45,631 nt of DNA from an uncultured Collinsella sp. (GTDB lineage: Bacteria; Actinomycetota; Coriobacteriia; Coriobacteriales; Coriobacteriaceae), in the NCBI GenBank assembly GCA_937923795.1, contig CALDWI010000047.1, positions 1-45,631 on the forward strand, read 5' to 3'. The notes under the pieces are model-generated. The model ran no database searches, had not been told where the DNA came from, and saw only the letters and a program-made list of their open reading frames with translations. Positions 29,054-40,100 of this stretch are shown piece by piece (the stretch's first letter is position 1; each line of letters starts with the position of its first letter). The position numbers and the translations under genes are program-made.

Positions 29054-29974
29054 CTACACGCGCAGGTAGCGACGCATGGCGATGGCAGAACCAAAGAGGC
29101 CGATAATCACGCCGACCAGAATCAGCGCAGCATAGGTCACCAGGTAGTACTGCATCGGCAGGGCAAACGACATCCAGCCGATGCTCTCCTGCAAACGCGG
29201 AATCATCAGATTGCGCAGCAGCTCCAGAACGCCGATGGAAAGCAGCGAGCCCAAAATGGCCTGCAGTACGCCCTCGGTGATAAACGGGCCACGAATGAAG
29301 CCGTTGCTGGCACCGACCAGACGCATAATCGCAATCTCACGACGACGCGCCGTAATGGACAGGCGAATCGTGTTGTTGATAAAGATGAACGCGATAAAAG
29401 TCAGCAGGCCAACGAGCACCACGGCGGCGATGCGGATGTAGTTGGTCACCTGGAACAGGCGGCTCACTTCCTCCTGGCCGTACAGCACGCTCGCGTTGAC
29501 GTCGCCGTCATCCGCGATCTTCTGGAAATCGGCATTCTTCTTGAGCTTCTTGGCCGTGCTCTCGACCTGAGACGGATCGTCCATCTCAATCGCAAACGAG
29601 GCGGGCAGCGGGTTCTGGCCGTCGAGCGCGCTCATGGTGGCGTCGGCGTTACCCGACATCTTGCTCGTATACTCGGCCAGTGCGTCGTCCTTGTCCTTAT
29701 AGGTCACGGACTTGACGTTATTCCACGTCTTAAGCTCGGCCTCAAAAGCCTGAACATCGGCCTGATCGGCGTCATCACTAATGAACGCGTTGATGACAAC
29801 CTGATCCTCGACGGTGCCGATCACGGAGTTCAGCATCGCGGAGCCCATGATGAACAGGCCGATGATAAACAGCGAAAGGAAGATCGTGATGACGGCGCCG
29901 AGCGAGGTAGTCCAGTTACGGAAGAAGTGGCTGATTGCCTCTTTGAAGGAGTAGCCCACGTTAGTTGGTGCCAT
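29054..29974 (-). CDS. ftsX: Cell-division protein FtsX
   Basis: The 306-residue permease-like partner of FtsE. Instead of transporting, the complex signals across the membrane to activate peptidoglycan hydrolases at division. One N-terminal membrane helix (AVITIFLSLFIIGLFIMGSAM), a large external loop (about 45-180) rich in Asp and Lys, then three C-terminal helices typical of the family (the first VLVGLLTFIAFIFINNTIRL). The ATG at 29974 overlaps the end of ftsE by 14 bp, so the two are co-translated. A terminator follows. Confidence 0.95.
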   Translation of the reverse strand: MAPTNVGYSFKEAISHFFRNWTTSLGAVITIFLSLFIIGLFIMGSAMLNSVIGTVEDQVVINAFISDDADQADVQAFEAELKTWNNVKSVTYKDKDDALAEYTSKMSGNADATMSALDGQNPLPASFAIEMDDPSQVESTAKKLKKNADFQKIADDGDVNASVLYGQEEVSRLFQVTNYIRIAAVVLVGLLTFIAFIFINNTIRLSITARRREIAIMRLVGASNGFIRGPFITEGVLQAILGSLLSIGVLELLRNLMIPRLQESIGWMSFALPMQYYLVTYAALILVGVIIGLFGSAIAMRRYLRV

Positions 29975-31181
29975 AGTTGCCGTAACCTCCCCTCTCCTGG
30001 TCGCGGATAACGTGGCCGCCCTCGAGGGCGATCACGCGACGGTGCATGCTATCGACCATCTCGCGGTCGTGCGTGGCGACGATCACGGTGGTGCCGGTGC
30101 GGTTAATACGCTCGAGCAGCTTCATGATGCCCAGCGAGATCGCCGGGTCGAGGTTGCCCGTCGGCTCGTCGCAGATCAGCAGCGGCGGACGGTTGACCAT
30201 AGCGCGGGCGACGGCAACGCGCTGCTGCTCGCCACCGGAAAGCTGGTCGGGCAGCGAGTCCATCTGATCGGCCAGGCCGACCAGACGCAGCACCTCGGGC
30301 ACCTGGCTGCGAATGACGCCCTTGGGCTTGCCGATGCACTGCAGGGCAAACGCCACGTTTTCGTAGGCGGTCTTTTGCGGCAGAAGCTTAAAGTCCTGGA
30401 ACACGGCGCCAATCTGGCGGCGCAGGAACGGAACCTTGCGGTTCTTGATCTTCATGAGGTCCTGACCGGCAACCAGGATGCGACCGCTCGTCGGCTTGAC
30501 GTCACGGTTGAGCGTCGACAGCAGCGTGGTCTTACCCGAGCCGGAGTGACCGACCAGGAAGACGAACTCGCCCGGATAGATCTCGATGTTGATGTCGTCG
30601 AGTGCAGGCTTGTTGGGCTGTGCCGGATAGATCTTGGTGACATGCTCCATAAGGATGACGGGCTCGACACCGGCCTGCTTGGCCATCTTCTTGCGGCTGG
30701 CCTGCGGATCGATGGGTGCAAACACCGACGTAAAATCGGGGTTGTTGAGCGCGTTATCGAGGCTTGCGACCTCGGCGGCCTGATCGCTCTCGACCACCGG
30801 GGCAGCAGGCTGCGTGGGGTCGGGAATAGCGGCAAAGAGACCGGACTGCGCAGGCTGAGGAGCCGGCGTCGCAGGGGCCAAGGGGTCGGGAATGCCGGCC
30901 ATGGTAGGCTGCAGCGTGGCGGCACCAGCCTGAGGCTGCTCCACGCGAGCGGTCACGGCCTGAACGGGCTCAAAACCCGCCGCACCGGAAAGCGCGACAT
31001 CGCTGGTTGGATTGTAGGCAAAGGAATCGGATGCCGGCTGTGCCTGATCTGCCGGCTGAGCGGGGGCCTGAGCAACAGGCTGGCCCTCTGAATCCGGAGT
31101 GGCGAAACGACTGCCCTGGACGCCTGCCTGCGTCTTGGGGGCATCATCGCCCGCACCGGAGGTACGGAAGTGGTTACCCAC
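29961..31181 (-). CDS. ftsE: Cell-division ATPase FtsE with long N-terminal extension
   Basis: A 406-residue ABC ATPase; typical FtsE is about 230. The ATPase part starts near residue 174 and shows Walker A GHSGSGKTT (211-219), signature LSGGEQQR, Walker B LLICDEPTG and the switch His in VATHD. The first 170 or so residues are a disordered Pro/Ala/Gln-rich region with repeated IPDP motifs (AGIPDPLAP, AAIPDPTQP). The extension seems to be translated: the GTG at 31181 has AAGGAG 5 nt upstream, and no good site precedes the internal ATG (M166). It heads ftsE-ftsX. The extension may bind division proteins; that is a guess. Confidence 0.93.
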   Translation of the reverse strand: MGNHFRTSGAGDDAPKTQAGVQGSRFATPDSEGQPVAQAPAQPADQAQPASDSFAYNPTSDVALSGAAGFEPVQAVTARVEQPQAGAATLQPTMAGIPDPLAPATPAPQPAQSGLFAAIPDPTQPAAPVVESDQAAEVASLDNALNNPDFTSVFAPIDPQASRKKMAKQAGVEPVILMEHVTKIYPAQPNKPALDDINIEIYPGEFVFLVGHSGSGKTTLLSTLNRDVKPTSGRILVAGQDLMKIKNRKVPFLRRQIGAVFQDFKLLPQKTAYENVAFALQCIGKPKGVIRSQVPEVLRLVGLADQMDSLPDQLSGGEQQRVAVARAMVNRPPLLICDEPTGNLDPAISLGIMKLLERINRTGTTVIVATHDREMVDSMHRRVIALEGGHVIRDQERGGYGNYGTN

Positions 31182-31226
31182 TGGTGCTCCTTATCGTCGT
31201 GCGTTTAAACTACATAAGCGCTTTGT

Positions 31227-31232
31227 ATTTTA
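31227..31232 (-). promoter_or_regulatory. Candidate extended -10 promoter of ftsEX
   Basis: Minus-strand TGCTAAAAT, an extended -10 (TGn-TAAAAT), 46 bp before the ftsE start. The -35 is weak. Confidence 0.4.
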
Positions 31233-31285
31233 GCAGCATTAGCTTTGCTGCACATAAGAAGCATGGCGTGCTTAGGGATCCCGTC

Positions 31286-31408
31286 GGCCAGGCACAGGGT
31301 TACTCTCCAAATCATCCTCGGACATGTCGGAGCCCCCGCTGCGCGCTTCGCGCGGCGGGGGCTCCTCCGTCCTGCGGAAAGATTTGGAGAGTAACCCTGT
31401 ACCCGGCC
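31286..31408. repeat. 123-bp long palindrome with nested GC-rich hairpin
   Basis: Arms of 28 bp (31286-31313 and 31381-31408) match at 26 positions; the inner 19 bp, CAGGGTTACTCTCCAAATC and its complement, are perfect. Between them is a second strong stem, GAGCCCCCGC/GCGGGGGCTC. It lies in the 525-bp gap between ftsE and the transketolase genes. The rest of that gap (31409-31537) shows nothing I recognise. Confidence 0.9.
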
Positions 31409-31537
31409 TGCGGTAACTAAGGGGTCGCTGCGTTTATCTTGAAGTGCTGCATATACAAAGTTGGAAGGGTCTGAATTGCACTTTGCCGATATATGCCCTT
31501 TTCCCTGATGGGACCGTGCTTGAAGGGCGTCTTCATA

Positions 31538-31603
31538 AGTTGCGGTGAAATAGGGACTGTTGAGCCTTTAAGCTGGCAAAACAGTCCTTATTTCACCGCA
31601 ACT
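31538..31603. repeat. Family A hairpin element, copy 5
   Basis: Arms AGTTGCGGTGAAATA (31538-31552) and TATTTCACCGCAACT (31589-31603); the stem continues with GGGACTGT and ACAGTCC. Length is 66 bp. It lies downstream of the transketolase terminator. Confidence 0.92.
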
Positions 31604-31636
31604 GAAACAGGGGCGCACTCCAAGAGAGCGCCCCTG
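31604..31636 (-). terminator. Probable terminator of the transketolase operon
   Basis: Minus-strand stem CAGGGGCGCTC with GAGTGCGCCCCTG followed by TTTC, about 70 bp after the stop. Confidence 0.65.
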
Positions 31637-31706
31637 CCGGGTTTCCATAGTACTGGCGAAACAGTTTTATAGTTCTGGCGAAGCAGTCCTTGAGATCCGC
31701 CTTGCC

Positions 31707-32648
31707 TTATGCCAAGAACTCCTTGGTGGTCGCCACGATGTTGGCGGCGTCCAGGCCATACTTGTGCAAGAGTTCGGCACCCGGGCCAGACTCACCGAAG
31801 GTGTCGTTGACACCGATCTTCTTGAGCGGCGTCGGGCACTGCTCGCACAGGACGTCGGCAACGGCGCTGCCCAGGCCGCCGATCACGGAGTGCTCCTCGA
31901 CGGTCACGACGTGGCCGGTCTTGGTGGCGCTCTTGACGATCAGGTCGGCGTCGATGGGCTTGATGGTGTGCATGTTGATGACCTCGGCGTCGATGCCCTC
32001 GGCAGCGAGCTGCTCGGCGGCCTCGAGAGCCTCGCCGACCATCAGGCCGCAGGCGATGATGGTCACATCGGCGCCCTCGCGCATGACAATGCCCTTACCC
32101 AACTCGAACTTGTAGGTCTCGGGATCGTTGATAACCGGCGAGGCCAGACGGGCAAAGCGCATGTACACCGGACCGTCGCACTCGTAGGCGGCGCGCGTTA
32201 CGGCGCGGGCCTCGACGTCGTCGGCAGGAACGATCACAGTCATGCCGGGGATGACGCGCATGAGGGCAATATCCTCGCAGCACTGGTGCGTGGCGCCATC
32301 CTCGCCCACCGAGATACCGGCATGCGTGGCACCGATCTTAACGTTGAGGTGCGGGTAGCCGATGGAGTTGCGGACCTGCTCAAAGGCGCGACCGGCAGCG
32401 AACATGGCAAAGGTGCTCGCGAAGGCAACGCGGCCGGTGGTCGCGATACCGGCGGCGACGCCCATCAGGTTGCTCTCGGCAATGCCCACATCGAAGAAGC
32501 GGTCGGGGCAGGCTGCCTTGAACTTGCCGGTCTGCGTGGCGGCAGCCAGGTCGGCGTCGAGGACCACAAAGTCATCGTGCTCGTTGGCGAGCTCGACGAG
32601 GGCCTCGCCGTAGCTTACGCGCGTGGCGATTTTCTTGACGTCTGCCAT
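31707..32648 (-). CDS. Transketolase, C-terminal subunit
   Basis: A 313-residue subunit of the split transketolase of the non-oxidative pentose phosphate pathway. It carries the pyrimidine-binding domain (DLAAATQTGKF, then GIAESNLMGVAAGIA with the catalytic Glu that activates thiamine diphosphate) and the C-terminal transketolase domain. Together with the N-terminal subunit it forms an enzyme equal to one full-length transketolase chain. Start ATG at 32648 with GAGGAG upstream, one base after the stop of the N-terminal subunit gene, so the two are made in equal amounts. Confidence 0.94.
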   Translation of the reverse strand: MADVKKIATRVSYGEALVELANEHDDFVVLDADLAAATQTGKFKAACPDRFFDVGIAESNLMGVAAGIATTGRVAFASTFAMFAAGRAFEQVRNSIGYPHLNVKIGATHAGISVGEDGATHQCCEDIALMRVIPGMTVIVPADDVEARAVTRAAYECDGPVYMRFARLASPVINDPETYKFELGKGIVMREGADVTIIACGLMVGEALEAAEQLAAEGIDAEVINMHTIKPIDADLIVKSATKTGHVVTVEEHSVIGGLGSAVADVLCEQCPTPLKKIGVNDTFGESGPGAELLHKYGLDAANIVATTKEFLA

Positions 32649-32649
32649 C

Positions 32650-33480
32650 CTAGAGCTCCTCTCCGGCGGCCGTGAGCTCTGCCATGGCCTGCTCAAACTG
32701 TTCATCGTTGGGGGCCTTACCGTGCCAACCCACCTGGTTCTCCATAAAGGAAACGCCCTTGCCCTTCATGGTCTCGGCGATAATGGCGGTCGGCTGGCCC
32801 TTGGTAGCGCGAGCCTCGGCAAAGGCGGCGCGGATCTGGTCGAAGTCGTTGCCGTCGGCGAGCTCCACCACGTGGAACTTAAAGGCACGGAACTTGTCGG
32901 CGAGCGGCATGGGGTCGTTGACCTCCTCGACGGGACCGTCGATCTGCAGGCCGTTGTGGTCGACGATCACGCAGAGGTTATCGAGCTGCTGGTTGCCGGC
33001 AAACATGGCGGCCTCCCAGACCTGGCCCTCTTCGCTCTCGCCATCGCCCAGCAGGGCGTACGTGCGGTAAGTATCACCCCAGTGCTTGGCGGCAACCGCC
33101 ATGCCCACGGCGGCGGAGATGCCCTGGCCCAGCGAGCCGGTGGACATATCGACGCCCGGGGTGTCGTTCATGTTGGGATGACCCTGCAGGTGGCTGCCGA
33201 TATGACGCAGCGTCTCGAGGTCCTCCTTGGGGAAGAACCCGCGCTCGGCGAGCACGGCGTACAGACCCGGAGCACAGTGGCCCTTGGAGAGCACAAAGCG
33301 ATCGCGGTCGGCCTTGCGGGGATCGGCCGGGTCGACGTTCATTTCCTCAAAGTACAGATAGGTCATGATGTCGGCAGCGCCGAGCGAACCGCCCGGATGG
33401 CCGGACTTGGCAGCGTGCACTCCGGTGACGATGCCCTTCCTTACCTCGTTGGCAACCTTTTTGAGCTCTTCGTCGCTCAT
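32650..33480 (-). CDS. Transketolase, N-terminal subunit
   Basis: A 276-residue subunit with the thiamine-diphosphate-binding domain. Motifs: SGHPGGSLGAADIMTYLYF, DRFVLSKGHCAPGLYAVLA, and the cofactor motif GDGESEEGQVWEA followed by VDHNGLQIDG (the GDG-to-N pattern that holds the metal and diphosphate). The protein stops where the pyrimidine domain would begin. Start ATG at 33480 with AAAGGAAGG upstream. First gene of the two-gene operon. Confidence 0.95.
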   Translation of the reverse strand: MSDEELKKVANEVRKGIVTGVHAAKSGHPGGSLGAADIMTYLYFEEMNVDPADPRKADRDRFVLSKGHCAPGLYAVLAERGFFPKEDLETLRHIGSHLQGHPNMNDTPGVDMSTGSLGQGISAAVGMAVAAKHWGDTYRTYALLGDGESEEGQVWEAAMFAGNQQLDNLCVIVDHNGLQIDGPVEEVNDPMPLADKFRAFKFHVVELADGNDFDQIRAAFAEARATKGQPTAIIAETMKGKGVSFMENQVGWHGKAPNDEQFEQAMAELTAAGEEL

Positions 33481-33687
33481 TGTGCCTTCCTTTCATCCTC
33501 TTTAGACAAGATGCGCACGGCACAGAAGGTCGTCCCAACCCAGCCGCGATGCACGTACGTCATTCATTATGCTGGAAACTGGAAGCTTTACCAGAGTATT
33601 TATCATTATTTGAACAATTGAGCAGGCAGAACCGCTGATGAAACGGTTTATCAATGTGAACGTCTTTTGGATGGAACGCAGTCGGCC

Positions 33688-34578
33688 CTACGCGTTAATG
33701 TCCTTGAAGCCCTCACCGAAAGTTTCCGTAACGTCGGCCACGGTCACGATGGCGCGCGGGTCGCGCTCGCGCACGATCGTCTTGAGGGTATTGAGCTCTC
33801 GACGGCTCACGATGACCATAACCACTGGCTTCTCGGCACCCGAATACATGCCAGTCGCCTTAAACTTGGTACAACCACGACCCAGGCCATACATGATATC
33901 GGCAGCGATATCAGGGAACTTGTCCGAGATGATGAGTACCATACGGCGTTTGTTGCCACCATCGACCACGGCATCGATCACGTAGCCGCTAATGACCATC
34001 GAAAGGCCTGCATATAGTGCGTTTTCGATTGAAAAGACCGGAGCCGACAGCGCGCATACGGCAACATCGATCGCCATGACGGTCGAGCCCACCGGCAGCG
34101 AGGTGTTACGCGAGATGATTTGGCCAATCGTGTCCGAGCCGCCGGTGTTGGCGCCGGCGCGCAACACCATGCCGTAACCGATGCCCGTTATAATGCCGCC
34201 CCACATGGCAGGGAGCATCAGGTCCGCATCCGCCAGAGGTGCTACAAACGGGGCGAACAGATCGGTAAAGAAGCCCAGCAGCACAAAGCCCGTCGCGGTC
34301 TGCACCACGTAGAACATGCCGCCCTCGCGCATAACGACCAGCAACAGCAAGGCGTTCATCACGATCGTCTGAATACCAACGGGAAGCGATAGGCCGCGCG
34401 ATGCGCCGACCGCCTGGATAATGGTGGCAAGGCCCGTAACGCCACCGGCAGCAAGGCCGTTGGGAATCAAAAACAGGTCGGTCGCAATAGCGGCCAGAGC
34501 GCACCCCAACATAATCTGGGGCAGGTCGTGAAAGAAGTTCATCGAAAGAATGCGCTTGATGTCCAGACGGTATGCCAT
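33688..34578 (-). CDS. YitT-family membrane protein with DUF2179 domain
   Basis: A 296-residue protein with five to six N-terminal membrane helices (for example MLGCALAAIATDLFLIP and a Gly-rich GGVTGLATII) and a C-terminal cytoplasmic DUF2179 domain (VVMVIVSRRELNTLKTIVRERDPRAIVTVADVTETFGEGF). The layout matches the widespread YitT/DUF161 family, whose substrate is not established. NTGGSDTIGQII is the family's conserved membrane motif. Start: ATG at 34578 with GAGGGAGG upstream. A single gene between the prfB terminator and the transketolase operon. Confidence 0.9.
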   Translation of the reverse strand: MAYRLDIKRILSMNFFHDLPQIMLGCALAAIATDLFLIPNGLAAGGVTGLATIIQAVGASRGLSLPVGIQTIVMNALLLLVVMREGGMFYVVQTATGFVLLGFFTDLFAPFVAPLADADLMLPAMWGGIITGIGYGMVLRAGANTGGSDTIGQIISRNTSLPVGSTVMAIDVAVCALSAPVFSIENALYAGLSMVISGYVIDAVVDGGNKRRMVLIISDKFPDIAADIMYGLGRGCTKFKATGMYSGAEKPVVMVIVSRRELNTLKTIVRERDPRAIVTVADVTETFGEGFKDINA

Positions 34579-34590
34579 GCTGCCTCCCTC

Positions 34591-34619
34591 AAAAAAGCGC
34601 ACCCAAACGGATGCGCTTT
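34591..34619 (-). terminator. Intrinsic terminator of the secA-prfB operon
   Basis: Minus-strand stem AAAGCGCATCC with GGGTGCGCTTT and a T-run, about 90 bp after the prfB stop. Confidence 0.85.
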
Positions 34620-34708
34620 GAACTTCTTCTTGTATTCGATTCTACCGATTCACCGAGCAAATACCACCCCTGCGAAGTGTTTGCATCGACCCGGAGCCAA
34701 CCATGTGC

Positions 34709-35856
34709 CTAGGCGTCCGAGCCCTCCGCATCGGCGTTGCCGGTTGCCCAGCGATGGTAGCCGATCACAAACGGATCCAGATCGCCATCGTCGAGAACGG
34801 CCTCGACGTTGCTGGTCTCCACGCCCGTACGCAGGTCCTTGACCATCTGGTACGGGTAGAGCACGTAGCTGCGAATCTGGTTGCCAAACCCGATCGTGGT
34901 CTTGGGTCCACGAATCTCGTCGAGCGCCTCGGCGCGCTTCTCGAGCTCGATCTCGTACAGACGGGCCTTGAGAATCTGCATGCACGCGGCCTTGTTTTGA
35001 ATCTGGCTGCGCTCGTTTTGGCAAGTGACAACGATGCCGCTGGGAAAATGCGTCACGCGTACGGCGGAGTCGGTGGTGTTGACGCCCTGGCCGCCCGGGC
35101 CGCTCGCGTGATACACGTCCACGCGGATATCGTCGGGATTGATCTCGATGTCGATATCGTCAGGCAGCACGGGGATGACCTCGACGCCGGCAAACGTGGT
35201 CTGGCGGCGCTTCTTGTCGTCGGTGGGGCTAATGCGCACCAGACGGTGGACGCCGGCCTCGGCGCGCAGCATGCCAAACGCGTCCTTGCCCTCGACGGTA
35301 AAGGTCGCGCGATCAATGCCGATGACCTCGGCAGCGGGGCAGTCGTTAATCGTGACCTTCCAGCCGCGACGCTGGCAGTACTTCATGTACATCTTAAAGA
35401 GCATGAAGGTCCAGTCCTGTGCCTCCAGGCCGCCCTGTCCGGGCTTGATGGTCACAATCGCGTCGCCGTGATCGAACTCACCGGTAAACCAGCTCGAAAG
35501 CTCGAGCTCGTCGATGGCGCGGGCCAGGCGTTCTGCCGTCGTGGCAGCCTCCTCGCGCAATGCGGCGGCATCGGGGTCGTCGCCCATCTCCTCGGCAAGC
35601 TCCAGCGCCGCGCGGGCGTCAGATAGCTCGCCGCGCGCGGTATCCACGGCAGCGATATCTTCCTTGGCGCGTGCGATCTCCTCCATGGTGGCGCGAGCGG
35701 CGTCGGCGTCATCCCAAAAGCCGGGGGCCACGCTTTTGGCCTCGAGCTCAGTCACGCGCGTGCGCTTCTCGTCCAAATGAAGATACGACTCGACCTCGCC
35801 GAGCCGGTCCGCAAACGCGTCCAGCTCGGCGGGCGTTACCTCTAAAGCCTCGGCCA

Positions 35857-35857
<1 letters not shown>
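34709..35857 (-). CDS. prfB: Peptide chain release factor 2
   Basis: A 382-residue class I release factor that reads UGA and UAA stops and frees the nascent chain. The catalytic GGQ is in SGPGGQGVNTTDSAVR. The anticodon-like tripeptide region reads VRISPTDDKKRRQTTF, that is SPT where RF2 normally has SPF. The overall sequence, including the N-terminal helices, is RF2-like, not RF1-like (RF1 would have PxT in a different context). No in-frame TGA or frameshift is needed, so the autoregulatory frameshift of many prfB genes is absent. Start ATG at 35857 overlaps the secA stop by one base (TAATG). The secA-prfB order is common in Gram-positives. Confidence 0.93.
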
Positions 35858-38664
<2,807 letters not shown>

Positions 38665-38793
38665 GTGGTTTTCCTTTTTGGCCATCGCCCACGCCGTGCA
38701 GCTGCGGGCGAGTTAAACACAGATGATTGTACTTTAGCCAAACAAGGCGCGGCCTATACGGTCGACCTCGACCGCCACGTAATAACTACGACC

Positions 38794-38830
38794 AACCTGC
38801 CAAAAAGGGGCTGGTTTAATTTGGCAGCTT
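38794..38830. repeat. Family F hairpin element, second copy
   Basis: AACCTGCCAAA and TTTGGCAGCTT around AAGGGGCTGG; matches the copy at 26625-26663. Confidence 0.7.
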
Positions 38831-38860
38831 TTATCTGGGAAAACGCTGTCTCTCTGCCAT

Positions 38861-38927
38861 TTGGCGCAAACCAATCCGTCCCCTTCGTACCAATCTGGTG
38901 CCATGGAGACAGGTTCGTTTGCACCAA
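38861..38927. repeat. Family D pair in inverted orientation
   Basis: One copy begins TTGGCGCAAACCAATCCGTC, and its inverted partner ends GACAGGTTCGTTTGCACCAA. Both follow the consensus arms and the CCTGTCCCC core. Confidence 0.75.
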
Positions 38928-38931
38928 TAAA

Positions 38932-38969
38932 GGAAAAGGGCCGCGCACCCAAACGGATGCACGGCCCTT
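38932..38969 (-). terminator. Intrinsic terminator of rpmE
   Basis: Minus-strand stem AAGGGCCGTGCATCC with GGGTGCGCGGCCCTT, then TTCC, about 35 bp after the stop. Confidence 0.8.
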
Positions 38970-39004
38970 ATGCCATGAATGCGAGCGATTCCGCGGCGAG
39001 CTAT

Positions 39005-39430
39005 TTACTCAGCAGCCTCGGTGGTCTCGGCCTCGGCAGCGGCCTCCTCGACGGGAGCCTCTGCGGGAGCCTCGGCGGCCTGCTTGGCAGCCTCCTCGGC
39101 GAACTTAGCGGCACGCTTAGCCTTCTCGGCAGCCTTAGCCTCAGCGGCGGCCTTGCGAGCGGCCTCGGCCTCAGCAGCCTTGGCGGCCTTGGCAGCCTTG
39201 GCCTCCTCAGCCTTCTTGAGCTGGGCGGCAGCGGCGCCACCGAACTTGTCGGCGAAGCGCTGGACGCGTCCACCGGTGTCGACGAACTTCTGCTGGCCGG
39301 TGTAGAACGGGTGGCACTCGTTGCAAAGCTCGACCTTCATCTCGGACACGGTAGCGTGCGTCTTGAAGGTGTTGCCGCAGGAGCACGTCACCGTGCACTC
39401 GACATACTGGGGATGGATACCCTGCTTCAT
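39005..39430 (-). CDS. rpmE: Ribosomal protein L31 with Ala/Lys/Glu-rich C-terminal tail
   Basis: A 141-residue bL31. The first 65 or so residues are the ribosomal core with zinc ligands C16, C18, C36 and C39 (TCSCG; LCNECH) and the FYTGQQKFVDTGGRVQRF signature. Standard L31 is 66-90 residues; here about 75 more follow, almost only Ala, Lys, Glu and Arg with coiled-coil-like spacing, ending in an acidic stretch. The tail is probably a long exposed helix on the ribosome surface. Start ATG at 39430 with AAGGAG upstream, after a structured leader that may allow feedback control by L31. Confidence 0.93.
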   Translation of the reverse strand: MKQGIHPQYVECTVTCSCGNTFKTHATVSEMKVELCNECHPFYTGQQKFVDTGGRVQRFADKFGGAAAAQLKKAEEAKAAKAAKAAEAEAARKAAAEAKAAEKAKRAAKFAEEAAKQAAEAPAEAPVEEAAAEAETTEAAE

Positions 39431-39502
39431 GGTAGGACTCCTTATTAGTCAGGCGCTGGTTACCGATCAGCGCATAAGGCGTCTTGGTTTCCGACCAAGA
39501 CA
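39431..39502 (-). promoter_or_regulatory. Structured leader of rpmE, probable L31 ribosomal-protein leader
   Basis: On the minus strand two hairpins stand before the Shine-Dalgarno: GTCTTGG-TCGGAAA-CCAAGAC (39501-39481) and GCGCTGATCGGTAACCAGCGC (about 39473-39453). The loops carry the related sequences TCGGAA and TCGGTAAC. I recall L31 leader RNAs having been described for several groups including Coriobacteria; whether this is the same motif needs a covariance search. Confidence 0.6.
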
Positions 39503-39514
39503 ACAAACTCGGTT

Positions 39515-39543
39515 ATGTTACCACGGCGCTGCACGTCCCACAA
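39515..39543 (-). promoter_or_regulatory. Candidate rpmE promoter
   Basis: Minus-strand TTGTGG and TAACAT with a 17-bp spacer, placed so that transcription would begin just before the leader hairpins. Confidence 0.45.
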
Positions 39544-39666
39544 AAGGTTCACGGTCTTTGCGCAATGCGGCGTGGTCAACCGCAGCGAGCACGCACCCCA
39601 TCGAGCCTTCATCCATGTTGCAGACGTGTAACGCCGCAGCAAGCACGCTCCTTTTGGCGCCAGACA

Positions 39667-39689
39667 GGTACAATGATGAACACTGTACC
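39667..39689. promoter_or_regulatory. Dyad upstream of the ACT-domain gene
   Basis: GGTACAATG and CACTGTACC around five bases, a good operator-like palindrome overlapping a TACAAT -10-like sequence, 47 bp before the start codon. The regulator is unknown. Confidence 0.4.
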
Positions 39690-39735
39690 GTAGCGGAGCG
39701 CCCCCGCGCGCCGCAACCACGCGAAAGGGTTTCCC

Positions 39736-40023
39736 ATGGCCGAGATCTCGTCCTCCCGCATCGTCATCACCGTCCTTGGCAAGAACCGCCCCGGTATCGT
39801 CGCCGGCGTCACCCGCGTTCTGGGCGAGGCCAACGTCGACATCCGCGACATTACGCAGTCCATTATCGAGGACATCTTTACCATGACCATGCTGGCCGAC
39901 ACCGCCGAGTCCAAGCTCGACTTCGCCGAGTTGCAGAAGGCCCTGGCCGAGGCAGGCGAGCTTTCGGGCGTTAACGTGTCCATCCAGCGCGAGGACGTCT
40001 TTAACTTTATGTACCGCCTGTAG
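39736..40023 (+). CDS. ACT-domain protein (UPF0237)
   Basis: A 95-residue tandem-strand ACT protein. RIVITVLGKNRPGIVAGVTRVLGEANVDIRDITQSIIEDIFTM follows the ACT pattern, a fold that binds amino acids or other small ligands to regulate partner proteins. In many anaerobes it sits next to a larger UPF0210 protein; that partner is missing here and the next gene, 77 bp on, is citrate synthase. ATG with GAAAGGG upstream. The ligand is unknown. Confidence 0.9.
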   Translation: MAEISSSRIVITVLGKNRPGIVAGVTRVLGEANVDIRDITQSIIEDIFTMTMLADTAESKLDFAELQKALAEAGELSGVNVSIQREDVFNFMYRL

Positions 40024-40100
40024 CGAACAAACCGCTCGGGGCAGCTTGACGTCATATCGTCCAAGCGCGCCGCCCCAAAGCGGACCGGAGAGGAGCGCGC

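Larger units (their letters stand above)
38665..39004. other. Intergenic region between secA and rpmE
   Basis: No supportable gene. It holds a family F hairpin (38794-38830), two inverted family D copies (38861-38927) and the rpmE terminator (38932-38969). The secA promoter should lie just above 38690, but no clear -10 was found. Confidence 0.5.
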
